24,325 bases of DNA. It comes from Pirum gemmata. Taxonomy: Eukaryota; Opisthokonta; Ichthyosporea. The notes under the pieces are model-generated. The model had not been told where the DNA came from. It saw only the letters and a program-made list of their open reading frames with translations, and did no database searches. The translations under genes were made by a program, and so were the position numbers. The stretch covers positions 2,221-26,545 of the forward strand of contig PDIN01000023.1 in assembly GCA_002812295.1 (NCBI GenBank). Reading direction: 5' to 3'. Numbering within the stretch: position 1 is the first letter of the stretch; each line of letters begins with the position of its first letter. Positions 8,201 through 16,151 of this stretch are shown piece by piece.

Positions 8201-11200
8201 ATTAAATTCACCATTGATATGTTCAATATTAGTAGTAATAATTCCTGCCCAAGAACTTGCAAGAGAGTCCGAGGTAGGATTACCGGATTTAATAGTGTAG
8301 ATACCGTCCTGTGTATTATCGCTCTGAGAAGCGAGATAAATAACATCTTCACTAAGAAGGGAAACCGTCTCGATGGTTTGGCCCGCACGAATTTCCGAGT
8401 ACAAATCAAGATTAGTTGTAGAGGCTACACGGTAAGTTTGTCTTACGGGATTGTGAGCAGTTACCTTATATGGATCATTTTCCGAATTTTCTGATTGGGA
8501 AGCAATATTTACAATATCGTCGATTGCCAAAGTTACACTTTCTACGGTTTTTGAGGCTTGAATATCCGATTCAACAATAACATTACCTGTGGCTTTGTAG
8601 TTGGTTACTTCTCTTACGGGATTAAAAGCAGTAACTTTATATACGTCATTATCGGCCGAACTTGACTGTGACGTCACATTGACCAAATCATCAGTTGCTA
8701 ATATTACTGTCTCTACTGTATTATTGTTGGTAAGGTCAGCACTTATGTTAATATTGGCAGTAGTAGTTACTATTACGGTATCTTGAGTAGGATTATTTGA
8801 AGTTATATTATATAGACCGTTTTGTGCCGTATCGGTCTGGTTCGAAAGATACACAAGTTCATTACTAGCAAATGTATGTACCGTATATACGTCATCCACG
8901 TTTAAGCCACCGTTTTGAATATCATAATTTTGTAGAGTCAAAGTTTTGTCTAAAGTTTCCGTTAAGGCAGGAGTGGTATTAGCCGCAGCAATAGTATAAA
9001 TTAGATTATTTTCGGACGTATCATTTTGATTGGTTAATAATACGGTATCATTTTCCGCCAAAGTATGACTATTAACTTCAGCCCCTGTTGTTAGACCTTG
9101 AAGGTCAGCATTAATAGTAATTGGATTTACAGTATATTTTATTGTAGCTCTCCAGGCCGAATTTGTACTGACCTCGAACACGGTATAATTATCAAAGGAT
9201 GTTTGGCCTGTAGTTAAGACATAATCCCCAGCTTGTAAGGTATATGATTCAATAGTTTGACCCAATCTTAAATCACCATCAATATTAATTGGTGCATTAC
9301 TTTCAGCATCAATTGGTTTGTAATTGTATTTTTCCGTAATCCAAGAATAATCATAGAACCAATATACACCGTTCTCTGATTGGTCATTTTGACCTTCGAA
9401 TTTAAAAATATCTTTATTACTCATGTTCACTGTAATATTTCCACTATCAGTTGGAATGACCGTGGAAGTAGTCCATGGAATAGAAGCAGCCACATCAAAA
9501 TTTGATGAGACAATGTATAAATTGTCATAACCTTTGTGTTGATGCCATTGGGGACTCGGTTGTAGATACCAAAGGCCGTTATTACCGCTATCGGTTTGAT
9601 TAGTCAGCCATACATAATCTCCAATGGATAATACGGTTCCCCCAATAGAATTTCCCGGAGTTAATTCTGAGAATGGAACTATATTTGTGGTAGTAATTAA
9701 GGCAATATTAGTTTGTTTTGTTGGTAAAATTGAACTATTGGTTACTTGATAAACCCCGTTTTGTGACCCAGTATTCTGTGAGTTCAAATAGAGGTAAGAG
9801 TTATTGGATGGAGTTACACTTTGAAACGTATGGCCTACACGAATGTCGGGTAAAATTGCTTGATTAGTTGATGCAACAACAGTAGGGTTATAATCAAAAA
9901 TAGGTGCGTGTTCCGAAATGTTATAAATACCGTTTTCTGATGGGGTGTTTTGGGCACCAATGTAAACACGGGAATCTTGAATAGAATGTTGTCCAGCAGC
10001 AACGTCCGAATAAACTAAGGTTTGTGTGTCTACGGTAGCTTCGGTTGATTGTTCTTCAGGATCACTAGCGGTAATTTTAAATAATTTATTTTCCGAGGTT
10101 ACTGACTGGGAATTTACATTCACTAAATCTCCCGTAGCCATAACAACACTCTCTACCGTGGATCCATTTGTAAGATCTGAAGTTAATAGTACATTAGTGT
10201 CAGCATAAGTAGCAATAGTTATTCGTTCGGGATCATGAGTAGTTACCTTATATAGATCATTATCCGAAGTTAAAGTTTGTGCATTGACGTGAATGTATTG
10301 ATTGGTGGCCATAACATGCCCATCGTGCGTTTTAGAGTCGGAAATGTCAGAGTAAAGTAAAACATTACCAGCAGGCTCTACTACTGTACTTGGTTGTTTA
10401 ATAGGATCAAGGGCAGTAATTTCAAAGAGTCCGTTATCCGAGGTTGTGTCCTGGGCAGCCAACTTGACTATATCTCCGTTATTTACGGTAATTCCGTCTA
10501 CAGATTTTGATGCTTGCATATCGGACTCTAATTGTTGATTAGAACTAAAAGATCCCACTATGTCGTGTAATTTAGTTGGTACGTGATTAGTAATTTTGTA
10601 TACACCGTCCTCGGCTGAACTTTGCGCGTTCAAAAACACATAGTCGTCCACGGCCAAAACTACACTTTCGACGGTTTTACCGCTTTTAATATCCGATTCA
10701 AGTTGAATAGTACTTGAAAAACGTTTGTTAACAATACCTTCGTATTCGGGATCATTGTAAGTTATTTTATATAGGCCATTTTCTGAGGATGTATTCTGAT
10801 TTTCCAAAGTCACATAGCTATTGTAAGAAAGACTATGCCCATCGACGGATTCGTTTGCACCCAATTCACTTATAACAACTTTATTAGCAGAAGTTTCTAC
10901 AGCTACATCACCGATTTTAGTATGACCAGTAGCAGTTATTTTATATATGCCATTTTCCGTGGAGTCGTCCTGAGATTTCAAATATACAAAGTCATTTTGA
11001 TTTAATACTGTTGATTCAATTTCGGCTCCATCTTTTAAGATTTCTTCCATTAAAACATTAGTAGTAACAACCAAGCGAACGGGTTCTTTCCAACTAGTAG
11101 AAAACATTTGTTCTTCTAAATAACTTTTGTTGATGGCATCAGACGCGGCGGTTGGATTACTGACGCCGGTAATCCGATTAGAAGCGGTTACTAGACCAGC

Positions 11201-13549
11201 ACCATCTACACTAAATCTTTGTACATCTCCACTATCTTTAATGACAAATTTGTCATCTACGGTAGACCCACCGAGTTTGTTTTCAATTTCCCCATGAGAA
11301 CCAGCTGTAAATCTAAAGTTTGAACTATTTAAGTACATAATAGCACCGTTACCGGAAATGTCACAACCATCATTTTGAAAGATAATTTTAGCAGTATTAT
11401 CAACTTTTAAGTTGTCACCATCAACAGTGAACTTTTCTAAAGCGCTAAAGCCTTCATCACCATCATTAAATTGTAAAGTATTAGCACTTCCAGAAGGAAT
11501 AGCACCAAGTTTTTGGAAAGTTAGACCATCAGTTCCGACAGTAGCGGACGAGGAATCATTGGTACAAATGAAGGCGGTTTCGGCATAAGTTCCTTGACGA
11601 ACAGCTACCACCATCCCGGACGCATTACTACCCGTAGCCAAATCATCTGCCCTATCAGGAGGTGAAGTGGTCTTAATAGAATATATCCCGTTTTCCGAAC
11701 TTACTGATTGGCCGAGAAGAAGCACTCTATCTCCCTCAATGAGGGTTACGGTTTCTAACACGACCCCATTTTGCATACCGCTAGATAGAATAACATTAGA
11801 TCTAGTAGCAACACGAACGGCATCTTTCCACATGTCATGAGGAGCAGGAGCAAATTCTTCAAACATTAGATCGTTAGTACCGACTACGTCAACACCTTTG
11901 TCATTAGTTACTTGGAACATGCGATTTTTATACGTACCTTTTTGAACGGCAATTATAGCACTTCCTACTGATTTAGCCAATTCAAAATCCTCGGCGCGTT
12001 CAATATCGGTAGCTGTAGCACCAATTACATACACGCCCTGTTCATTGGCTGATGTTTGATTCATGAGTAGCACTCTATCACCCAAAGACAATGAATTGGA
12101 CCCAATAACGGCCCCGGGATAAAGAGCCGTGGTTAAATCTTGGTTAGAATCTAAGGCAAATTGGACGGGATCTTTCCAGTAATGATGTTCAGCTGCAAAT
12201 TCGGAAATTGTTAAGGAGGCTGTGCCTACAAGATCATCGGTTTTATCGTTATTTACTACGTACATTTTTTCAGCAAATTTACCTTTTTGTACTACTACAG
12301 TCACACCACCAACTGAACTTCCTAAGGCAAAGTCATCAGACCTAATAGCAGGGCCAGTAGGTTGAACAACATATATACCGTTTTCCATTCCTGAATTCTG
12401 ACTAAAAAGCAAAATTCGATCCCCATCACTAAGATTGTGACTTGAATTAATTGTGTTTCCACTATTTAAATCAGAAGACAAAGTCTTGTTTCCAATAGCG
12501 GCATATTGTACCGGTTGCTTGGCAAAGTTAGAGTTTGTTAAATTAGATATAGAACTATCCACATAACTTTTATTAGCCGCATGACTGTCGGAGGTCGGGT
12601 CACTTAGCCCGGTAATATTACTATTGACAGTTATGGCACCAGTACCATCAACAACTAATAAATTAGTTCCGGAATCATTAGTTATGGAAAATTGTGTATT
12701 GGCATCATCAGTTCCCAATACATTTTTAATTTCTCCTGTAGCGCTAGTATTATCAATAACAATATCTCCTGTATTATTGGTGATTTTCGAATCGGTACCA
12801 TCGTGTTGAATATTCAAATCATCTCCTGCTCCTACGGTTAGCCCCACATTGTCTGCACCGGTTTTTAACCCGGCAGACATGACTGCTTCCCCTGAAAAAG
12901 TTTTTACTCCCGAAGCCGTTTGGTCACCAGTAGTTCGAAGAACTGTGGAATCTACTGTAACTTGATCGCTAGAAATGGTCACCCCATCTGACCCTTGGTA
13001 TACCGTACCCGAGAAAAATTGGGTGAAAGTAAGAGGATCCGTACCTAGGGTATCTGAACCATGTTCATTATTACAAACAAAAGCGCGACCTTGATTTTCG
13101 GTACCGTTAAGAATAAATACTGCGTCACCGTGCACGTCCGAACCGACAATATGATCATCAGCTCGTATAGGTGCACCAGTAGCTTGTACAACATGTATCC
13201 CGTTTAATAATCCGTCATCTTGGTCTTTGATTAAAATCCGTTCTCCAGCAATAAGCGTATGCCCGTCAACAACTTGTCCAGCAGCAAAAGCTGTGTTAAA
13301 GTCACCATTAACGGTGGTGGCAACGTCTACTGCATTTTTCCAGTCTAATCCAGATGCGGCGGCATCGACATAGTTTTTGTTTGCAACGTCAAGTCCATCA
13401 ACAGGTGTGGCGACATTTGCTAGAATAACAGATGCTGCACTATCACCTTCGAAGGTAAATTTATTGGCTTCAGATTTCATTATAGAATTAATAGTGAGCC
13501 CGTCACTAGTAAAGCGAAGTTGATTGTTTCGTAAAGAAGATGTAGCCAT
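5267..13549 (-). CDS. Giant repetitive fibre protein with C-terminal S74 self-cleaving chaperone
   Basis: A 2760-residue protein. The N-terminus (1-340) resembles trimeric phage-type fibres, with ANKNYVD and ANKSYVD motifs before coiled-coil or beta-helix segments. From about residue 80 to 2600 there are about 33 copies of a 60-80-residue unit: a T-T-x-N-V-like start, ES-TL, GD-V-L, a (N/S/G)QT-or-S-rich turn and (E/Q)NG-(I/L/V)Y-x-I. The last ~95 residues form a Peptidase_S74 intramolecular chaperone: SDATLK, INPLDDSLAKIKKINGYNY, GLLAQEV and NYTALIPHLVESIK. In S74 proteins this domain trimerises the fibre and cuts itself off using a Ser-Lys pair; the Ser and Lys of SDATLK have the right five-residue spacing. 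The likely role is a trimeric virion-surface fibre for host contact. There is no membrane helix or signal peptide, so it probably assembles in the cytoplasm. The start is the only ATG before the repeats and follows an AT-rich promoter-like gap. Confidence 0.9.
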   Translation of the reverse strand: MATSSLRNNQLRFTSDGLTINSIMKSEANKFTFEGDSAASVILANVATPVDGLDVANKNYVDAAASGLDWKNAVDVATTVNGDFNTAFAAGQVVDGHTLIAGERILIKDQDDGLLNGIHVVQATGAPIRADDHIVGSDVHGDAVFILNGTENQGRAFVCNNEHGSDTLGTDPLTFTQFFSGTVYQGSDGVTISSDQVTVDSTVLRTTGDQTASGVKTFSGEAVMSAGLKTGADNVGLTVGAGDDLNIQHDGTDSKITNNTGDIVIDNTSATGEIKNVLGTDDANTQFSITNDSGTNLLVVDGTGAITVNSNITGLSDPTSDSHAANKSYVDSSISNLTNSNFAKQPVQYAAIGNKTLSSDLNSGNTINSSHNLSDGDRILLFSQNSGMENGIYVVQPTGPAIRSDDFALGSSVGGVTVVVQKGKFAEKMYVVNNDKTDDLVGTASLTISEFAAEHHYWKDPVQFALDSNQDLTTALYPGAVIGSNSLSLGDRVLLMNQTSANEQGVYVIGATATDIERAEDFELAKSVGSAIIAVQKGTYKNRMFQVTNDKGVDVVGTNDLMFEEFAPAPHDMWKDAVRVATRSNVILSSGMQNGVVLETVTLIEGDRVLLLGQSVSSENGIYSIKTTSPPDRADDLATGSNASGMVVAVRQGTYAETAFICTNDSSSATVGTDGLTFQKLGAIPSGSANTLQFNDGDEGFSALEKFTVDGDNLKVDNTAKIIFQNDGCDISGNGAIMYLNSSNFRFTAGSHGEIENKLGGSTVDDKFVIKDSGDVQRFSVDGAGLVTASNRITGVSNPTAASDAINKSYLEEQMFSTSWKEPVRLVVTTNVLMEEILKDGAEIESTVLNQNDFVYLKSQDDSTENGIYKITATGHTKIGDVAVETSANKVVISELGANESVDGHSLSYNSYVTLENQNTSSENGLYKITYNDPEYEGIVNKRFSSTIQLESDIKSGKTVESVVLAVDDYVFLNAQSSAEDGVYKITNHVPTKLHDIVGSFSSNQQLESDMQASKSVDGITVNNGDIVKLAAQDTTSDNGLFEITALDPIKQPSTVVEPAGNVLLYSDISDSKTHDGHVMATNQYIHVNAQTLTSDNDLYKVTTHDPERITIATYADTNVLLTSDLTNGSTVESVVMATGDLVNVNSQSVTSENKLFKITASDPEEQSTEATVDTQTLVYSDVAAGQHSIQDSRVYIGAQNTPSENGIYNISEHAPIFDYNPTVVASTNQAILPDIRVGHTFQSVTPSNNSYLYLNSQNTGSQNGVYQVTNSSILPTKQTNIALITTTNIVPFSELTPGNSIGGTVLSIGDYVWLTNQTDSGNNGLWYLQPSPQWHQHKGYDNLYIVSSNFDVAASIPWTTSTVIPTDSGNITVNMSNKDIFKFEGQNDQSENGVYWFYDYSWITEKYNYKPIDAESNAPINIDGDLRLGQTIESYTLQAGDYVLTTGQTSFDNYTVFEVSTNSAWRATIKYTVNPITINADLQGLTTGAEVNSHTLAENDTVLLTNQNDTSENNLIYTIAAANTTPALTETLDKTLTLQNYDIQNGGLNVDDVYTVHTFASNELVYLSNQTDTAQNGLYNITSNNPTQDTVIVTTTANINISADLTNNNTVETVILATDDLVNVTSQSSSADNDVYKVTAFNPVREVTNYKATGNVIVESDIQASKTVESVTLAIDDIVNIASQSENSENDPYKVTAHNPVRQTYRVASTTNLDLYSEIRAGQTIETVSLLSEDVIYLASQSDNTQDGIYTIKSGNPTSDSLASSWAGIITTNIEHINGEFNAGTQVPGTSYTPVVGDYWYLGSQNESVQNGFYNQQGIATISAQNITGEENVAHIYTTNVTSPATALFNGENPDSNYSLITGDYVILMSQTTTSENGLYLVAASSATQTYARTIKYAETTQHRHFVSELSVYNPNDGGNGGYSNNQLVLLSGQTDITQNGVYTVKNYNPIRVTNNWRLKTTANVLINGALAIGQVIESQTLVANDVIYVKSQSSANENSLYTINSDPNGLPTSTSFALTTTSNVDIFSEFAEGGSIDTGSYTLNLSDKIVLANQNDSAQNGLYTMPGVSGNTAPSFTPFALTTTANVILQSDLTALTTLESTSLNVNDKVAVVSQDNVNLNGIYTINNNAAPTHKAIDFSFSSNKNLESALTIGKNVGSPIHTIAQGDKIAITNNVHVEENGIYTIGAGSALTFEPFVLKTTVNITNLFHGLSVGKVLNSHTLAADDIVLLKNQNTQSESGTWKVKALVDYATQETAFVTDKTTTTNVPSLFSDIRVNKVVDSITIADGNHLLLLNQTDTSQNGIWKSESSGITHVNAFTAIATTTSNNISVIYNPLSANQLISSHTLTNLDKVILTGQSNNTQNGVYTINDDNPTLTEQFTAVLTTTSSLTNVLPDLRVGNIVDSHTVVAGDKYVVAGNGSADNGYYTFTDDTTALTKDIAFTLAKFVDTINVENLQGDLVVNDVIETHTLLQNEYVLLKGQVVPSQNGFYKIRSSSPEHITDTIVLTTTANVDIDKLIEGEIYGSKTLAEGDRVLLIGQSDGIQNGLYIIPASSSTNSIPPRSSDLAIGMTALGLAVLDRETDKIYVCHNDDDGIVGTHSLSFGTTTDNFVGLTGNESVAGQKTFTNAMIISDSTAATSVSTGSLIISGGVGISGSVFATEFVSVSDATLKVSINPLDDSLAKIKKINGYNYYWKDTDRFGEDLQTGLLAQEVLETDLRDIVKHGDHLSVNYTALIPHLVESIKTLSNKVDDLEAL
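5900..13320 (-). repeat. About 33 diverged fibre repeat units
   Basis: The (N/S/G)Q-x5-NG-(I/L/V)Y landmark recurs roughly every 60-80 codons through the fibre gene; I counted about 33 recognisable units. The N-terminal units are spaced widely, with RADD and GSxxxG-V insertions. The central units are compact and follow one another directly. Unit identity is low at DNA level, so this is an old expansion. Confidence 0.8.
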
Positions 13550-13622
13550 GTTTTATTTAAACGCAATAATATTTTTTTTTTTTATTTTTTTTTTATTTAA
13601 AAAATTTGTTTTATATATTAAA

Positions 13623-13796
13623 ATGAAAAATATTCAATCATACGATTCTATAACTATACAATTATTGGAACCAACTCCAATAAAAGTGAAAGAAAAGCCC
13701 GTGCTATTTTATATTATTCTAGTAATGGGTAGTATAACTATTAATTTTTCAATTTTTCTTTATTTTAATGTTTTTTTAAAAAAAAATCAAAAATAA
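13623..13796 (+). CDS. 57-residue single-helix membrane protein
   Basis: An ATG at 13623 lies just after TATATATTA. The upstream open frame reaching back to 13524 is antisense to the fibre start and poly-T, so it is not counted. The protein has a polar N-terminal half with a Pro-rich centre (EPTPIKVKEKP), then a hydrophobic segment (VLFYIILVMGSITINFSIFL) and a basic tail. It is divergent from the fibre gene and precedes the lipoxygenase-like gene by 32 bases on the same strand. It is probably a virion membrane protein. No family recognised. Confidence 0.6.
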   Translation: MKNIQSYDSITIQLLEPTPIKVKEKPVLFYIILVMGSITINFSIFLYFNVFLKKNQK

Positions 13797-13805
13797 TTTT
13801 TTTTT

Positions 13806-13814
13806 TATATATAA
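13806..13814 (+). promoter_or_regulatory. TATA-like element before the lipoxygenase-like gene
   Basis: TATATATAA lies 14 bases before the ATG at 13829, after a poly-T run. Similar TATATA stretches precede the starts at 13623 (13612-13619), 18006 and 4625. This suggests a shared AT-rich promoter element, seen only by eye. Confidence 0.35.
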
Positions 13815-13828
13815 AAAAGAGTAGTAGT

Positions 13829-16033
13829 ATGTTTATCACTTTTGTTATTATCTTCTTAGTTGTGTTAGTGATCGTGTACGTATATAAAATGATCAATAAG
13901 GTAACACCTGGTTCTAGTACTGGTACTGGTATTGTCGGAACAGGTAGTGGTACTGGTAGTGGTACTGGTAGTGGTACTGGTAGTGGTACTGGTAGTGGTA
14001 CGGGTAGTGGTATTGTCGGCACGGGTAGTGGTATTGTCGGCACTGGAACAGTACCAGTACCGAAAGTGCCTTCTATTGAGCAAGCAATACCTTCATTAGC
14101 TCCAGTTATTGCGAGATATCCCATGGCACCAAGTTATGGTTTTACTCCTGGGTATGGTTTAGCTCTTGGACCAATTGATGAAGCTACTGGTTTACCATCA
14201 GTACCAGGTTGGGATAGTCGGAAGTCTCAATTAGAAAGTGCTATGTTTCAATATACTACTAGAGTCAATATAACAGGGACAAGTTTACCCGCCATGATTC
14301 TATCCCAACAAAAATTACCCTTTACCAATGTATCACAATTTAAAGCCTTTGCTTTCCCAGAACAAGATTTAGATCCCGATAATCCAATGAATACGACTTT
14401 ACTCAAATACGTCGATTTATGTGAACGTGCTTTTACCGACCCTAAAGTAGCCGAAGAGTTTTTACATCCTAGTTGGGAAAACTTTACACCCATTAAAATT
14501 GATTTTATCACTCATAAACTTACTAACACCCGACTTTCGGAAATGCAAAGTTATTTCCCTGATATTACCATCAACTTAAACGAGTCAATAATCTTTTACG
14601 ATACCTTAATGATTTCCAAATTCCCACCTGCCGAAGGAGGAGGTGTACCTGCTAATCCACAAGTTCCAGCTCCGGAAACCAAATACACTTGTGGGGCCAT
14701 TTGTTTAATGAAATTCAAAATGGTTGAAGGGGTTAAGACTCCCGTACCATTTGCCATTTATTTAGACATGATGGTTGATAAACAAGGTACTCGTAAAAAG
14801 CAAGCCTTTTATGCTAATAATGTTGCAGGTACTACCGATAATGCCTGGATATTCGCAATTTTACATGTAAGATGTTCAGTTAATAATTGGGGTGTCACTG
14901 TTGGTCATACCGGCATGTATCATACCCTTTGTGGCGCTGTACAAAAAACCTTTTACAATGTCTTTCCTACCACACATAAATTCTTCAAAGCTTTTGAACC
15001 ATTTAATCGGTATACTTTACAATTCAATACTATGGTAGCTACCGGTAAAGCCACTCTTAATGCGTTCACGGTTAATCATGATGGTAATGTGCAAAGTATT
15101 TTACCTATGTTTCAAGGGTGGCAAGACGTGTTTTCCAAACACAAATACTTTGAATGTGTGCCTTCTGAATACCTACCCAAACATAACATGCATCCTAATG
15201 ATTGGTCGAGTAGTACCGGCTCTAATGATTGGAGTTCTTGGAAAGATGTCAAAGTTCCACTACAATGTGAGATTATTGCTAAAAATCATATAACTCGTGT
15301 CGTTAATCATTTGTATGCTAATGATACCCAAGTACAGGAAGACCAAGTTATGCAAACTTTCTTAAAACAATTGTCTTCTAAAATGGGCTCAAATCTACAC
15401 GGCTTACTTAAGACAGACGTCAACGATCAAAAACCCGTTTATAATAAACAAGATCTAATAAATATATACTCAGTTTACTTCTACCTAACTATCAACCATG
15501 GGGTAGGTCGAATAACTCCTTTTAACGGATTTGCCTTTATTATTGGTATTATGTGTCCAAGTATTATGAGTACAAACCTAATGAATAATGGTCGTACCAA
15601 AGATTATAATATAGCGGAAATCTTAGCATCAATGCCCACCACAGACTTTGTATTTAATTTCACTACCTTCTTTAGATTGTTTACCGAAACTGAAACTTAC
15701 TTTCCAATTATTGGTGATACTCCTGTGTATGCTGATGATACTCTTAACAGTTTGCATGAGGAATTACGCAATGATATATTTGATTTTGTCTATTCCGAAT
15801 TAATTAAGGACGGTTTAATTGAAGAACTTACAAAACATAATCAATCATCACAAAGTCGATCGATTTACGTAAAAAGTTCAGATTTTCAAAGAATTATTTC
15901 AAAATATTTCCCTCTTGATTTGGGCAAAGAAATCATCAAAAATAACATGATTACCCGTTCAGGTAATACCGATGACCTTAATGCTCAAGTACGTGCGGTA
16001 GCTAAGCTCTTTCCAATGAATATTGAATCGTAA
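13829..16033 (+). CDS. Membrane-anchored lipoxygenase-fold protein, iron site apparently degenerate
   Basis: A 734-residue protein: one N-terminal membrane helix (3-20), a Gly/Ser/Thr repeat linker (about 28-73), a VPVP hinge, then a long globular domain. The segment W340 to N400 aligns without gaps to the lipoxygenase iron-site helices: W340, A343, V347, H360, H365, H383, P391 and N400 all fall at family-conserved spacing. In that register G355 replaces the first ligand His, H360 is the second ligand and H365 the next conserved His. A later NHGVGR puts H557 at the third ligand but R561 where Asn/His is expected. The C-terminus ends in Ser rather than the ligand Ile. An AICLMKF...TPVPFAIYL segment matches the earlier lipoxygenase beta/helix region. 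I infer a lipoxygenase fold reused as a non-catalytic or altered-metal surface protein. Shifting by five residues would restore two neighbouring His ligands but requires a compensating deletion. Confidence 0.75.
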   Translation: MFITFVIIFLVVLVIVYVYKMINKVTPGSSTGTGIVGTGSGTGSGTGSGTGSGTGSGTGSGIVGTGSGIVGTGTVPVPKVPSIEQAIPSLAPVIARYPMAPSYGFTPGYGLALGPIDEATGLPSVPGWDSRKSQLESAMFQYTTRVNITGTSLPAMILSQQKLPFTNVSQFKAFAFPEQDLDPDNPMNTTLLKYVDLCERAFTDPKVAEEFLHPSWENFTPIKIDFITHKLTNTRLSEMQSYFPDITINLNESIIFYDTLMISKFPPAEGGGVPANPQVPAPETKYTCGAICLMKFKMVEGVKTPVPFAIYLDMMVDKQGTRKKQAFYANNVAGTTDNAWIFAILHVRCSVNNWGVTVGHTGMYHTLCGAVQKTFYNVFPTTHKFFKAFEPFNRYTLQFNTMVATGKATLNAFTVNHDGNVQSILPMFQGWQDVFSKHKYFECVPSEYLPKHNMHPNDWSSSTGSNDWSSWKDVKVPLQCEIIAKNHITRVVNHLYANDTQVQEDQVMQTFLKQLSSKMGSNLHGLLKTDVNDQKPVYNKQDLINIYSVYFYLTINHGVGRITPFNGFAFIIGIMCPSIMSTNLMNNGRTKDYNIAEILASMPTTDFVFNFTTFFRLFTETETYFPIIGDTPVYADDTLNSLHEELRNDIFDFVYSELIKDGLIEELTKHNQSSQSRSIYVKSSDFQRIISKYFPLDLGKEIIKNNMITRSGNTDDLNAQVRAVAKLFPMNIES
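13910..14050 (+). repeat. GGTAGTGGTACT array coding Gly-Ser-Gly-Thr linker
   Basis: A 12-bp unit repeats through most of this stretch, with two GIVGTGSG variants near the end. It encodes the flexible linker between membrane helix and globular domain. It is the same type of array as at 1-180 but with Thr alternating with Ser. Confidence 0.9.
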
Positions 16034-16078
16034 TTTTATTTTTTATTTTTTATTTTTTATTTTTTATTTTTTATTTTT

Positions 16079-16143
<65 letters not shown>
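16034..16143. repeat. TTTTTTA heptamer array followed by a 63-base T run
   Basis: After the stop at 16031-16033 the plus strand carries about six TTTTTTA-type units and then 63 consecutive T (16081-16143). The opposite gene stops at 16152, so this is the spacer between two convergent genes. It could help end transcripts on the plus strand or supply A-rich 3' ends on the minus strand. Run length is unlikely to be exact. Confidence 0.8.
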
Positions 16144-16144
<1 letters not shown>

Positions 16145-16151
16145 AGATATT

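Noticed and set aside
13524-13622. Upstream extension of the small membrane protein
   Set aside because: The extension is antisense to the fibre start and then poly-Phe from a T run; the ATG at 13623 after a TATA-like motif is a better start.
16081-16143. Viral genome end or telomere
   Set aside because: Genes continue normally on both sides and no hairpin or terminal repeat structure is seen.
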